NCBI RefSeq assembly: GCF_009389715.1
Contig: NC_052402.1
Coordinates: forward strand, 20,096,956-20,160,955
DNA: 64,000 nucleotides
Reading direction: 5' to 3'
Source of the DNA: Phoenix dactylifera
Taxonomy: Eukaryota; Streptophyta; Magnoliopsida; Arecales; Arecaceae
Made by a program: the position numbers and the translations under genes. A model generated the notes under the pieces. It saw nothing but the letters and a program-made list of their open reading frames with translations. It was not told the DNA's origin and did not search any database. Shown here one piece after another: positions 1 through 11,045 of the stretch (position 1 is its first letter; every line of letters begins with the position of its first letter).

Positions 1-1812
1 AATGATATTATAATATAAGGTTTAAGACTACTAGGGACTGTGGCCTTAATGGCATTAAAGTTTGAGGTTTAAGATTATTGGAAAATGTGACCAGTTGGAA
101 TCTGAGCATATGTTTAAGATCACTAGGGATCGTGACAGAAATATATCATAGTTTAAGGTTATGATCACTTTGGACATGACAATTAAATTCAGTGCTTAAG
201 CTGTAAGATCACTGGGCATTGTGATAAAATGTATGCATCGGTTTGGTTTAGATGCATGCGGAAGGAAAGCATAAATTGTCTTTGATGATGATAAGAGAGG
301 TTTGACCTAAGATAAGTGTAGGTCAACAATGGCATATTGAGTATACCATGTTCAGATATTATTTAAATGATTTGAAAGTTCAAATTTGATATGGGTTTTG
401 ATGTGACTGTACTTTTGGATGTTGCTGCTAATTATTAGAGTGGAATTTGTACGTTGATTTAGTATTGGAGTAAGCTAAGGAGATTTCATAATATTGAAAG
501 GAACGTTCTTCGAAGTTGAAAATGTATGTGGATTATATCTGGTGTTGGCATGTTGGATATTGCAAATAGGTCTATTTCGTATGGATGTATTTGATTATTT
601 TGAGGCCATAGAGTATGCATATTGATGGGAGAATTCTAATTATTTGAATTCTCATGTTTGGATTGGGCTCCTGAATTTTTTTTTTATAACTGTTGGAGAT
701 TATTGGATGTGTTAATCTAAAACTCGAGCCTAGATTTAAGATTTGAGCAGGGATCTTTTGTCATTGTTGATGAAGCCACTAATAAATGTCATATTGAGTA
801 GAGACTTCGGTCATGAGATGCTTACATGAATTATCATATATAGCATTGTTGATGGATGTTAAGAATCTTGGTGAAGAAAGATCTAGAGATCGATAGAGTT
901 AATTCCTACTCATAGTGGTATTGGCTCAACAGTTCTAACCTATTGAATTTGAAGTAAATTCTGTTGGAAGGAAAATCAAGGTAGATTTTCTAATTAAATT
1001 GCTAAGGGAATACAAGAATTACCCCCTTTAAATTAAACTTAAATATTTTTGGATTCTAAGAAGGTTGTGGAGATCACGTAGTGATCTTAAACTTGACTAA
1101 AGGATTGGGGGTTAGTTATGGTAAGTATACTCTATATAAATCGAGAACAAAAAGATCTAGAGGTTTTGCTCTAGTTCTACTTGAAAATTTAAAATTTGGA
1201 TTTTCTTAGTCTCGATGCAAAGTGATACTTTGGTCAGAAATCATTTTGTGACTTTAAAGAATTTGATGAGTTAGATCAGAGTGCGCAGCGAAAGTATAGT
1301 GGTTTGAGTTATTTTGAAACCGATTAGAAAAAAAAAATAATAATGATAATACCTTGATCTGAAGGGTATTATTATGGAAGACTTGAGTTAGTTTTCTAGT
1401 AGAGGGGAATGTGGTTGATTCTTTGCCTACTGGAAGTAGCTATGGGCTCTCCTATTTTTAATAATTCTAAGAAGAATTTTGGGGCATCTCAAATTTAACA
1501 TTAACGGATTGATAGCTCTGTGATTAAGCTTGGGCCTAGAATGATTTAACATAGTTCTTCAACTCCTAGCTCTGACATTGTTAATATACCTATTTGAACA
1601 GGTTTGTGGTTTTCCTAGGATAAAGGTTGATCATTATCACAGGCAAAGTTAAGAAAAGAAAAATGATTATAAAATATTAAGAGCATTTGATACTAAAGAT
1701 TTCTCCTATTTCTGTTAAGCCAATTTTGATCTCTATGTAGAATCAAGAGAAATTAATTTCTTTGGAATATAATTATGGCATTTTAATCCAAGGTTGGGAG
1801 TATGGAATTCTT
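1..1812. other. AT-rich stretch, no gene recognised
   Basis: AT-rich sequence with many stops in all frames. By position it should be the inner part of the gypsy element whose 3' end follows, but I cannot read polymerase or protease motifs in it. It may be heavily decayed pol or another insertion. Confidence 0.4.
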
Positions 1813-2559
1813 TTGAAGGAGATCAAAAAGGACTTACTACGTGTGGTAAATAGAAAGGATCAAGTTTCGAGATGCTGTGATTTTTGTATGTCAAAATCTT
1901 GTGAGTAGGTACTTCGAGAGGGAGACTATTTGAGATCTCAGGGATGATGTGGGAGAAAGAAAAGTACTGGGACCAGAGATAGTACAACAAACTGTGGATA
2001 AGATAAAGGTGATCAGAGAACGGCTCCTTATAGCTTAGAGTAGATAAAAGAGTTATGCTGATAATAGGAGAAGAGAACTGGAGTTTCAGGTTGGTGATCA
2101 TGTTTTCTTGAAAGTATCTCCTACTAAAGGTGTGATGAGGTTCGGGGTTCGTGGCAAATTGAGCCCTAGGTATGTTGGTCCGTTTGAGATCTTGGATAGA
2201 GTTGGAGAAGTGGCATATCGTTTGGCTCTACCACCAGCTTTATCAGGCATACATAATGTGTTCCATGTTTCAATGAGGAGAAAATATATTCCAGACCCGA
2301 ACCATGTGGTAGATTTTGAGCCTATAAGTCTGCATGAGGACCTAACTTATGAAGAGTACCCAGTACGGATTGTGGATAGAAAGGATCAAGTGTTGCGACG
2401 TCGGACCATTCCTTATGTAAATGTACAATGGAGTAATTACTCAGAAAGAGAGGCCACTTGGGAGCTCGAGGAAGAAATAAAAGCCAAACACCCTCAACTC
2501 TTTGGTATACCAGGTACGTTAATTTCGCCGACAAAATTTTTTTTTTTAGGAGGGAAGAA
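1813..2559 (+). pseudogene. Ty3/gypsy chromovirus: integrase C-terminus and chromodomain (3' end of pol)
   Basis: This is the last part of a gypsy polyprotein. An open stretch from 2108 reads as the integrase C-terminal domain (GKLSPRYVGPFEIL, then HNVFHVSMRRKYIPDP), followed by a chromodomain-like tail (RRRTIPYVNVQWSNY, then EATWELEEEI). The frame extends upstream to about 2040 (the YADNRRRELEFQVGDHVFLK segment). Stops in the homologous stretch near 2030-2050 show that the copy is broken. The chromodomain type and a 2.4 kb LTR fit the Tekay/Del lineage; that assignment is inference. The rest of gag-pol lies to the left of the window or has decayed. A purine-rich AGGAGGGAAGAA at 2548-2559 is the polypurine tract just before the LTR. 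Confidence 0.8.
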
Positions 2560-4330
2560 TGTGAAAACCCCAAAAAAAAAAGGGAAAAGGGTTAACGGGC
2601 CGGCCCGAAAATACCGGGCCCGTCTCCCTTTTATGATCGTGCCCTAGGCACGATCGTGGAAGAGGGGTTGCAAGGGGGGGAGGCGGGGGCGTGAGGGGAG
2701 GCCGGTCGTCGGGAGAGGCGACCAAGAGCTGGCCGGCCGTAGAGAAAGCTGAAAAAGCCTTCCTCCTTCAAGAAGATCCCCACAAATCGGTGAAGAGATC
2801 TTGGACCCGTGCATGTTTGCTCACGGATTTCCTCCTCCGATTTCTCGCCGGAAAGGTCGCCGGAACACCCATCGGACCGAGGTAAGCATGGCTCCTTCCC
2901 TTGCATTTCATTTGCTAGATTTTTGGGTCAAGTTGGTGGGGTTATGGCCGATGAAATCACCGAAGAAGGATCCGAAACAGGGTACCCCTGTTTCGGCTCC
3001 TCTCCTCCGGATTTTTGGCCGCCGTCGGCCGCCGGGATGGGCCGAGATCCATGGTATTGTGGGTTGGTCGGGACTGTAGGAGGTCAGAGAGGGATTTTTA
3101 GGGTTTATTGGAGAAGGGAAGTGATGGATCTGAGGTCTTCTTCCTCGTGACTCCATCTTCTTCCTTTCCCCTTGTTAGATGTATGCCCTAGAAGCCAATT
3201 TGGCTGACACATTGTTGATTCTAGGGACATAATTTTGTACTTGACTATTTATTATTGAATAAATAAAAGGCATCTTCTCATTCATATTGTTTATGTGTCT
3301 ATGAATCGTCCAAGGAATTAATAAGATGATGATACATATTCTCAAGAGTTGAGAATTTGAGTCATGTATCATTGGTGATTAATTTCTAAATGCTCCTGAT
3401 TAATAGATCATCACGAGGATGGTGATCGATCCGATCAGTGCACAGATCACTTTTCTTCTGGATGGACGAGACTTGAGTCCACAGTGTAGGGACACTGAAG
3501 TGATAGTGCAGGTGCTTGTTAGAGAACAAGGGTACTGAGCGTGACCAAGACAAGAAGTCACTTGGATGTCTATCCACTCGTCAGTGACTTGCTTGATGTT
3601 GCAGTAGTGTGACTGGTCCTTTGACCTGCGGTGCTTCGGCTACTCACAGTGAGGTTATTGTAGTTTGACTGCACACATACATGGTCTCTAGCCATATGGG
3701 TCCATGCAGTGTAGATTGGCTGCAGTAGGTTCACTGTAGGAGTAGGGTATGCACCTATAAGGAATCTATCGACCTTGATAGGAGAGGAGTGATCCTATGT
3801 GATTTGTTAGACTGAGTTCTAAGACCTTGGCCAGGGCAGTGATATAAAGTGGAAAAAGAGTTTTCCACTATCGAACTCAAGTCGAATAAATCTTGACATA
3901 TGACAGACGATGGGGTTTGACGAGTTGTCCATGACCTCCGTCCTGTAGGGATCCACGATAGTAGGATTGTATCACACGTTAACTGCACCTAGAGGTTCAT
4001 CATTCCATTCTGCTGGGTAGCCACTACATGCTGCTAGGTGTCACTGGTGGATGGTGGGACTCATAGGGATTATCTTGATGATCGATAAACCCTAATGAGT
4101 TGAGTTGGAATCGTTCCAACCCATTGAAAGGAGTTTTCAATGATATTGAGATAGAGATCACAATATATCTCACTACCAGTCAGAATAGAATCTATGGGGT
4201 CACACACACTAGAAGTATTGACCGATCCGATGGTTGAAATCGTCATTAGGAATCACAAGTAATCAATTTGATTGATAAGAAGTTGAAGAAAGGAACAAAG
4301 GGAATTAATTAATTGGACTTGAAACAAGAG

Positions 4331-4784
4331 TCCTACTTCGGGTAGGATTCCTAGAGTCCTAATTGGATTAGGACTGGAAATCCAAGTTGGAATAGGACTG
4401 GGATTCCTACTTGGAATAGGATTCCTACAATCCTAATGAGATTAGGAATTTTGAATTAAAATTGGATTCCTACTTGGAGTAGGATTTCTAGAAATCCTAA
4501 TTGGATTAGGACTTCGGATTCAAATAGAGTCCTAATTAGATTAGGACTAAAATTAAATACATCCTAATTGGATTAGGATTCCTTAAGTCTAAATTAATTA
4601 TTAATCTAATGAATCAACATGACTCCTAATTGGATTAGGATTGAAGAGTTCAATTGAGTCATGGTTCATTCAAGTCCTAATTGGATTAGGACTAGCATAG
4701 ATTGAACCCAAAATTGGCTAATCCTAATTAGATTAGGATTAAACCATGAGAGAGGCACCTAATCCTCTTTGGAAGAGGATTAGG
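4331..4784. repeat. Cluster of about 13 short inverted repeats in the LTR U3
   Basis: Copies of a 17-base palindrome, consensus TCCTAAT-TGG-ATTAGGA, start at 4331, 4357, 4381 (decayed), 4405, 4431, 4468, 4495, 4530, 4562, 4624, 4675, 4722 and 4763. Variant arms mostly stay complementary: TCCTACT pairs with AGTAGGA at 4468, and TCCTCTT pairs with AAGAGGA at 4763. The last copy sits inside a longer hairpin with 12-bp arms (4758-4784). The same cluster is present in the 3' LTR at about 12204-12657. Confidence 0.9.
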
Positions 4785-4795
4785 CTAACCAAGTA

Positions 4796-4941
4796 AGAGG
4801 GGCATCAGCCCCTCTCCAATTGGTTAGGGCGACAAGAAGAGAGAAGGGGCCGGCGCTCCAAAGAAAGAAGGTTGTCAAGGGCTCCTAACTTGTAGGAGCC
4901 CTTGATGCTTATAAAAAGGGACCTAGGGCCGGCGCCCTAGG
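4796..4941 (+). promoter_or_regulatory. copia LTR core promoter with flanking hairpins
   Basis: Three strong inverted repeats surround the TATA box at 4910-4917. AGAGGGGC/GCCCCTCT is at 4796-4815. CAAGGGCTCCTA/TAGGAGCCCTTG, with 12-bp arms and a 5-base loop, is at 4876-4904 and ends six bases before the TATA box. CCTAGGGC/GCCCTAGG is at 4922-4941, where the start site would be expected. The 3' LTR repeats this arrangement 7873 bases downstream. The promoter role is inferred from the TATA box and the LTR position. Confidence 0.7.
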
Positions 4942-5511
4942 GGTGTGCTCTCTTCCCCTCTTGCTGCCGCCACCAGCCCCTCTCCTCTCTTAGTTCAGCC
5001 GCAAGCAAGGGAAAAGGATCTCCAAGTGTTGGCGGCCTCCTCCCCTTCCCTTCCTTCATCCAACGCAAGGAACAAAAGAAGGCTGCGTGGGGTTCTTTCT
5101 TCTTCCTCATCTTCATCCTTCTTCTTCCTCCTCTCAAGCACAATCAAGGGTTGATTGAAAGAGAGGAGATCAGCCATCAAAAGAAGTCTTTGCAAGGGAG
5201 CTAGCACCCCGGGAAGACAAGAAAGATTTGATCGGTCCTCTACTTCGTGTGGATACCCGTAGAGGCCGGACGTTTGAACGGCTTCAAGCGAACCCTCTTC
5301 CAAAACCACGAATTCAGATTTGCGGTGATCATCTACCCGCGCAAGGTGAAGATTTGATCTTCCTAATAGTTTTAAAAGTTTTAATTCTTACCTAATTACG
5401 AAAGGTCTCGAAACAACGTTCATGCGATGAACGTCGATCCCGCACATGCCTCTTCCGCTGCCATCTGATTTAATTTTTGAAATATCAGCGGCATGGGCGG
5501 GTTCCCAACAG

Positions 5512-5523
5512 TGGTATCAGAGC
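5512..5523 (+). promoter_or_regulatory. Primer-binding site (initiator tRNA-Met)
   Basis: TGGTATCAGAGC lies one base after the 5' LTR. It matches the usual plant primer-binding site, complementary to the 3' end of initiator methionine tRNA. Confidence 0.95.
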
Positions 5524-7065
5524 CTAGGCTTCGTAGATTAAGGTAAGAATTAAATATCTAAAGGCATATTAGATCTGAAAATTGAATGATCATGCATGCT
5601 GAAAAATTCTGCATGCAGATTTTTCAGGGGTGCTGATTTTTTGCATGCTGATTTTTATGTGATAAAAAGATGATTCTAATTGCATTGTTAATGGGATTAC
5701 AAAGTTTAGAATCATGATTAGCATGATCAGCAACCTATGTCATGATACAATCAGTTAGTTTTCAGATTTGAAAATTATAATTGTTGCATACGGTGATGAT
5801 CATAGGATTCAACCCCTTTTGGTATCAAATGTAATGACCTGCGATGTGATCTGCGATGTCATGTAATTTTTCAGATGCTTGCATGCATCTTATTTGATGT
5901 TTTGAGAGGCCTGCGTGCCTCCTAAAAGGAGATGTAATTTATTTTTATTTTTATTTTACATCTGGTTGTATTTCTGTGATGTGATGTACATCAACGATCA
6001 AGTTGAAGCAAAGGCATGAGATGAAAGGTGATCTAAGCGGTTGATGGCGATGGGATCAAGAGTTGATCAAGGATCGAATCAAGGAGGCTTAGAACCAAAT
6101 TCAAGAGTTGAAGACCACTTGATCGATTGATGTGCATGTGCTTGTAATACGACCTAATTAGAATCCATGATCATCACCTATTTAAAGTTTAACTTTATTT
6201 GATGCTGCGATTATAACTGCCTGTGAAGTACCGTTTGCATGTGATGTGAATGCGAGTCGGGTAGATAGGTTTACATGTGATGTAGCAAACCCAATTGAGA
6301 CCTAAATCAAAACCTCCTCAATCAAGTCGAGAGTGAACCGACATGAGCAAGTCATATTAGATTAATTGATCTAATTGGTGTCTAGGAAAGCATGAAAGGT
6401 GGTTACTTAATTAGGACCTTACTCTCTGAGTAAGGAGAGCCTCCCACCTGCTTACCTGGCCAATTGTTCGATTACCTCTTATGAAGGGCTCAAGTTGCAA
6501 ACACTAAGACCTGATTAACCAATATTAAGTCAATAGGTCTTCCACTGTAGTAGAGCTGCTAAGGCCTTTCTGATGTTGATTTGTCTCGGCTGGACACAGT
6601 GGTCAAGTTGCATCGGAGGGCTGGACCTCTCTATAGACATGAGATGTTGTAGGGTAAAGGTGGGGTTGGGCACCAATAACTGTTAGGTGAGGACCCAATG
6701 ACGACTTTATTCCTACGGTTATACGGTGGGTCTGACTTAACTAAGAAATGGGACCAATAACTGTTAGGTGAGGTCTTCATGGCTTAGAGACCAAGTTGCA
6801 CTGCAACATGCTTGAGAAGTATTGTACAAGAGTTGTACACTCATCCATCTATGTGTCACCAATAACTGTTAGGTGAGGTGGCATGTAAATCGGTGGGACC
6901 GCAGTACCCACTAGAAATCCTAGTCGTGTGGGATTTCCGTTTCCCTACCAGGGGAGTGTGAGGGATTCGAGAAAATAGTGGGAGTTACATTTGTTCTAAA
7001 AGACCTTAGAACAGATTAGGATCAAGTACAAAAGTCAACTAGAATCTTTACTCTCTGCAGATACA
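5524..7065 (+). other. Long untranslated leader of the copia element
   Basis: About 1.5 kb between the primer-binding site and the gag start. Several short open frames occur, but none looks like a gene. Its notable content is a motif, core AATAACTGTTAGGTGAGG, repeated at about 6675, 6755 and 6861. Each copy can fold with CACC or ACC pairing to GGTG and TAAC pairing to GTTA. Such a position would suit RNA packaging or dimerisation, but that is inference. Confidence 0.7.
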
Positions 7066-10000
7066 ATGTCGGCTTCAAACCCTCTGACCCGTATTCTTGA
7101 GACCAACCGACTGACCGGAACCAATTACAAAGACTGGCTTAGAAATCTCAAAATAGTTTTGGACTGTGAGAAGATAGGCTACATACTCGATTCAGATATC
7201 CCCACACTACCAGCACGTCCTACTGATGTTCAGCGTGAGTTGCATAAAAAGTGGTTGGATGATGACATTAGAGTAAAATGCTATATGATGGCATCCATGT
7301 CTAATGAACTCCAATGCCAGCATGAAAATATGAAGACTGCTAGGGACATACTAGCACACCTGCAAGAGTTGTATGGTGAGCAAAGTCGCACAGCTCGTTT
7401 TGAAGTGTCCAAGAGACTTTTCAAAGCGAAAATGCGCGAAGGGCAGTCTGTCCATGATCACGGTCTGACCATGATCAAGGACCTAGAGGAGCTTGAGAAG
7501 CTTGGTATGGACATGCACGAGGAATTACAAGTGGATTTGATCCTACAGTCACTTCCTGATTCATTTGGTCAGTTTATAGTAAACTACCACATGAATAAGA
7601 TTGAATGCACTAAGACTGAACTAATCAACATGTTGGTAACTGCTGAGGGAGCCTTGAAAGGTTCAAGGGGCAATGTCCTTGCTGCTGAGTTGACTTCTGG
7701 TTCCAAGAGAAAGTCTACTTGGAAGAAAAAGAAGCTTGCTAAGAAGCAGAAGAAAGACAAGAAGCCAAAGAAGGAAGTTCAAAAGAAAAGGGCTAACGAC
7801 AAAGGAAAATGTTTCCACTGCAATGTCGAAGGCCACTGGAAGAGAAACTGTCCTTCATACCTCGAGAGCCTGAAGAACAAGAAAGGTGACACACCTTCAG
7901 AAGGTATAGACTTGCTCATTATTGAAACTAATCTAACGGTTTCTTCTACTTCTAGTTGGGTTATAGATTCTGGTTCTAGTGCTCATTTGTGCACTACCAT
8001 GCAGGGTCTAAAGGAAAGTAGAAGGCTGGCGGAAGGTGCGGTAACCCTTCGGATTGGCAACGGGGCAAAAGTTGCTGCTGTGGCTGTGGGCACCTACCAT
8101 CTGCGACTACCGTCTGGATTTAGTTTATTACTTAGAGACTGCTATTATGTACCTGCTGCTAGCAGAAATTTGATTTCTGTTTCATGTCTAGCACAGGAAG
8201 GTCATGTTTTTACATTTGACAAAGACCGCTGTTCTATTTATTTAAGAAATAAAATAGTCGCACGCGGTTTCATGATTGACAGTCTCTATCATTTACATAT
8301 GGATGTATCTGTGAATGTTACCGAGCAAGATGTGAGTGCCAAAGGATCCAAAAGATCCAGAGATGAGATAAACCAAAGATATTTGTGGCACCTCAGGCTT
8401 GGCCATATTGGAGAAGACAGAATGAACAAAATGGATAAAGATGGGCTTTTAGGCTCATTGACTTCCGAGTCATATCCAGTTTGCGAGTCCTGTCTTCAAG
8501 GAAAAATGGCTAGACTGCCCTTTGTAGGACATGGGGAGAGGACCACTGAAATACTTATCCTAGTACATACAGATGTATGTGGCCCATTCGATGTGCTAGC
8601 CAGGGGACGTTATTCTTACTTCATTACCTTTACCGATGATTATTCGCGGTATGGGTATGTGTATCTTATGAGACACAAGTCTGAGTCTTTTGAAAAGTTC
8701 AAAGAGTTCAAGAATGAAGTAGAAAAACAATCTGGAAAACCTCTTAAGGCTCTTCGATCAGATCGAGGAGGAGAATACCTTAGTAGGAAATTCCGGGACT
8801 ATCTCAAAGAAAACGGCATAGTCTCACAATGGACACCTCCGGGTACACCTCAACTCAACGGGGTGTCAGAGAGGAGGAATCGGACCCTATTGGATATGGT
8901 CAGGTCCATGATGAGCTTCACTGATCTACCTATGTTCCTTTGGGGAGATGCCTTACTCACAGCGATTTATTTATTGAATAGAGTTCCCTCTAAATCCGTT
9001 CCTACCACACCGTATGAGATATGGCATGGTAAGAAACTAAGTCTGGGTCATCTCAAGATTTGGGGATGTCCGGCCCACGTCAAGAGACTACAGGTGGACA
9101 AGTTAGAGGCTAGGACCATAAGTGCTCGTTTTATAGGATATCCTAAAGAGTCATTAGGATACAATTTTTACGTCTCAGAGGATCACAATGTGTTTGTGAG
9201 CCGTCATGCCATCTTCTTGGAAAATCAGTTTATCCTTGATAGAGGCAGTGGGAGGAAAATTGAGCTTGAAGAGAAAGTCTCTGAAAAGCAACGAGTCATG
9301 GATCCTATTGAACCCATTCATAAAGAGCCAGTACACGATATCCCTCGACCACCTCGTAGATCTAGTAGGGTCTCCCATCCTTCCGATAGATACTTAGGTA
9401 TACTAGAAGAGGATACCGAGGAAATGTTCCTAGTGGGAGATAGGGATCACATACAGGATCCCAAAACCTACAACGAGGCGATATCTGATATCGATTCCAA
9501 GAAATGGCTGGAAGCTATGAAGTCAGAATTAGACTCCATGCATTCCAACCAAGTCTGGACCTTAGTAGACCCACCAGAAGGTATTGTACCTATTGGATGC
9601 AAATGGATCTACAAAAGGAAGATAGGTTCAGATGGAGAGGTAGAGACCTATAAGGCAAGGCTTGTGGCGAAAGGGTATAGTCAGCGCGAAGGCATTGACT
9701 ATCAGGAGACCTTTTCACCTGTAGCCATGCTAAAATCCATCCGAACATTGCTTGCCATTGCAGCATTTCATGATTATGAAATCTGGCAGATGGATGTGAA
9801 AACTGCTTTCCTGAATGGATATCTTGATGAAGATATCTATATGGAACAGCCTTTGGGTTTCACTTCCAGTGATGGAGATCACAGGGTCTACAAGCTGCAA
9901 AGGTCCATCTATGGACTAAAGCAAGCATCTCGGAGTTGGAACACTCGTTTCGATGACGCAATCAAAACGTTTGATTTCATCAAAAACGAAGAGGAACCGT

Positions 10001-11031
10001 GTGTTTACAAAAAGGTTAGTGGGAGTGCTGTCGTTTTTCTCGTACTGTACGTAGATGACATTCTCCTGATTGGGAATGATATTCCCATGCTAACCTCGGT
10101 CAAGGTCTGGTTGTCAAAAGAATTCTCCATGAAAGACCTTGGGGAAGCATCCTATATTTTGGGAATAAAGGTCTATAGAGATAGATCTAAAAGGATGCTT
10201 GGCCTGTCACAGAAAATGTACATAGAGGAGGTGCTGAAGAGGTTCAGCATGGAAAACTCCAAGAGGGGTCTCTTACCCCTTAGGCATGGAATTCATCTCT
10301 CCAAGAAGATGTGCCCCAACACATCTGAAAAGATTCAACGCATGAGCAAGATTCCCTATGCATCGGCAATAGGAAGCCTCATGTATGCCATGCTGTGTAC
10401 ACGACCTGATATAGCTCTTGCTGTGAGTGTCACAAGCAGATATCAGTCGAATCCAGGTGAAGAACACTGGACAGCTGTGAAGAATATTCTTAAGTACTTG
10501 AGAAGAACTAAAGATTTATTCTTGGTTTTTGGAGGATCATCAGAGTTAAAGGTAGAAGGGTACACAGATTCAGACTTCATGACTGATGTCGATGACAGAA
10601 AGTCAACATCTGGATATGTGTTCTTGTGCAATGGTGGTACGGTAAATTGGAAGAGTTCTAAACAACCGATCATTGCTGATTCTACTATGGAAGCTAAATA
10701 CATCGCCGCCTCTGAAGCTGCTAAGGAAGGCTTCTGGTTCAAGAAATTCATTGCAGAGTTGGACGTGATGACATCAGATGTCATAACACTTTACTGCGAT
10801 AATAATGGCGCCATAGCCCTTGCTAAGGAGCCAAGGTCTCATCAGAAGTCTAAGCATATAGAGCGGCGCTTCCATCTCATACGCGACTATGTTGAGAAGA
10901 AATATGTAGAGGTGCAGAGAGTAGACTCCACGGATAACGTGGCGGACCCGTTCACTAAGCAGCTGAGTCAGCAAAAGACTGAAGCCCACCTTGAGAAGAT
11001 GGGCCTAAGATATATGACCAATTGGCTTTAG
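7066..11031 (+). CDS. copia gag-pol polyprotein, intact
   Basis: A single uninterrupted 1321-residue frame. Gag occupies about residues 1-240 and ends in a lysine-rich stretch and a CCHC zinc knuckle ([14 protein letters not shown], about 249-262). The aspartic protease has [10 protein letters not shown], with catalytic Asp301. The pre-integrase zinc-binding region begins near 439. The integrase core shows the DD35E pattern at D503, D566 and E602. Reverse transcriptase includes [10 protein letters not shown] and the catalytic YVDD at 995-998. RNase H has YTDSDF at about 1166 and Glu1209 in the STMEAKY motif. All catalytic residues I looked for are present. The start is the first ATG of the frame, following TGCAGATACA. 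Intact coding plus near-identical LTRs means this copy could still be competent; expression is not shown by sequence. Copia gag and pol from one frame are cleaved by the encoded protease. Confidence 0.95.
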   Translation: MSASNPLTRILETNRLTGTNYKDWLRNLKIVLDCEKIGYILDSDIPTLPARPTDVQRELHKKWLDDDIRVKCYMMASMSNELQCQHENMKTARDILAHLQELYGEQSRTARFEVSKRLFKAKMREGQSVHDHGLTMIKDLEELEKLGMDMHEELQVDLILQSLPDSFGQFIVNYHMNKIECTKTELINMLVTAEGALKGSRGNVLAAELTSGSKRKSTWKKKKLAKKQKKDKKPKKEVQKKRANDKGKCFHCNVEGHWKRNCPSYLESLKNKKGDTPSEGIDLLIIETNLTVSSTSSWVIDSGSSAHLCTTMQGLKESRRLAEGAVTLRIGNGAKVAAVAVGTYHLRLPSGFSLLLRDCYYVPAASRNLISVSCLAQEGHVFTFDKDRCSIYLRNKIVARGFMIDSLYHLHMDVSVNVTEQDVSAKGSKRSRDEINQRYLWHLRLGHIGEDRMNKMDKDGLLGSLTSESYPVCESCLQGKMARLPFVGHGERTTEILILVHTDVCGPFDVLARGRYSYFITFTDDYSRYGYVYLMRHKSESFEKFKEFKNEVEKQSGKPLKALRSDRGGEYLSRKFRDYLKENGIVSQWTPPGTPQLNGVSERRNRTLLDMVRSMMSFTDLPMFLWGDALLTAIYLLNRVPSKSVPTTPYEIWHGKKLSLGHLKIWGCPAHVKRLQVDKLEARTISARFIGYPKESLGYNFYVSEDHNVFVSRHAIFLENQFILDRGSGRKIELEEKVSEKQRVMDPIEPIHKEPVHDIPRPPRRSSRVSHPSDRYLGILEEDTEEMFLVGDRDHIQDPKTYNEAISDIDSKKWLEAMKSELDSMHSNQVWTLVDPPEGIVPIGCKWIYKRKIGSDGEVETYKARLVAKGYSQREGIDYQETFSPVAMLKSIRTLLAIAAFHDYEIWQMDVKTAFLNGYLDEDIYMEQPLGFTSSDGDHRVYKLQRSIYGLKQASRSWNTRFDDAIKTFDFIKNEEEPCVYKKVSGSAVVFLVLYVDDILLIGNDIPMLTSVKVWLSKEFSMKDLGEASYILGIKVYRDRSKRMLGLSQKMYIEEVLKRFSMENSKRGLLPLRHGIHLSKKMCPNTSEKIQRMSKIPYASAIGSLMYAMLCTRPDIALAVSVTSRYQSNPGEEHWTAVKNILKYLRRTKDLFLVFGGSSELKVEGYTDSDFMTDVDDRKSTSGYVFLCNGGTVNWKSSKQPIIADSTMEAKYIAASEAAKEGFWFKKFIAELDVMTSDVITLYCDNNGAIALAKEPRSHQKSKHIERRFHLIRDYVEKKYVEVQRVDSTDNVADPFTKQLSQQKTEAHLEKMGLRYMTNWL

Positions 11032-11033
11032 TG

Positions 11034-11045
11034 CAAGTGGGAGAT
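11034..11045 (+). promoter_or_regulatory. Polypurine tract of the copia element
   Basis: CAAGTGGGAGAT immediately precedes the 3' LTR, three bases after the gag-pol stop. It is the expected plus-strand primer site. Confidence 0.85.

Larger units (their letters stand above)
3173..5510 (+). repeat. 5' LTR of the copia element
   Basis: It starts TGTTAGATG and ends TTCCCAACA. The left half carries the cluster of small palindromes described separately. A TATA box, TATAAAAA, is at 4910-4917, so transcription should start near 4940; upstream sequence would be U3 and downstream R-U5. It matches 11046-13384 almost base for base. Confidence 0.95.
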
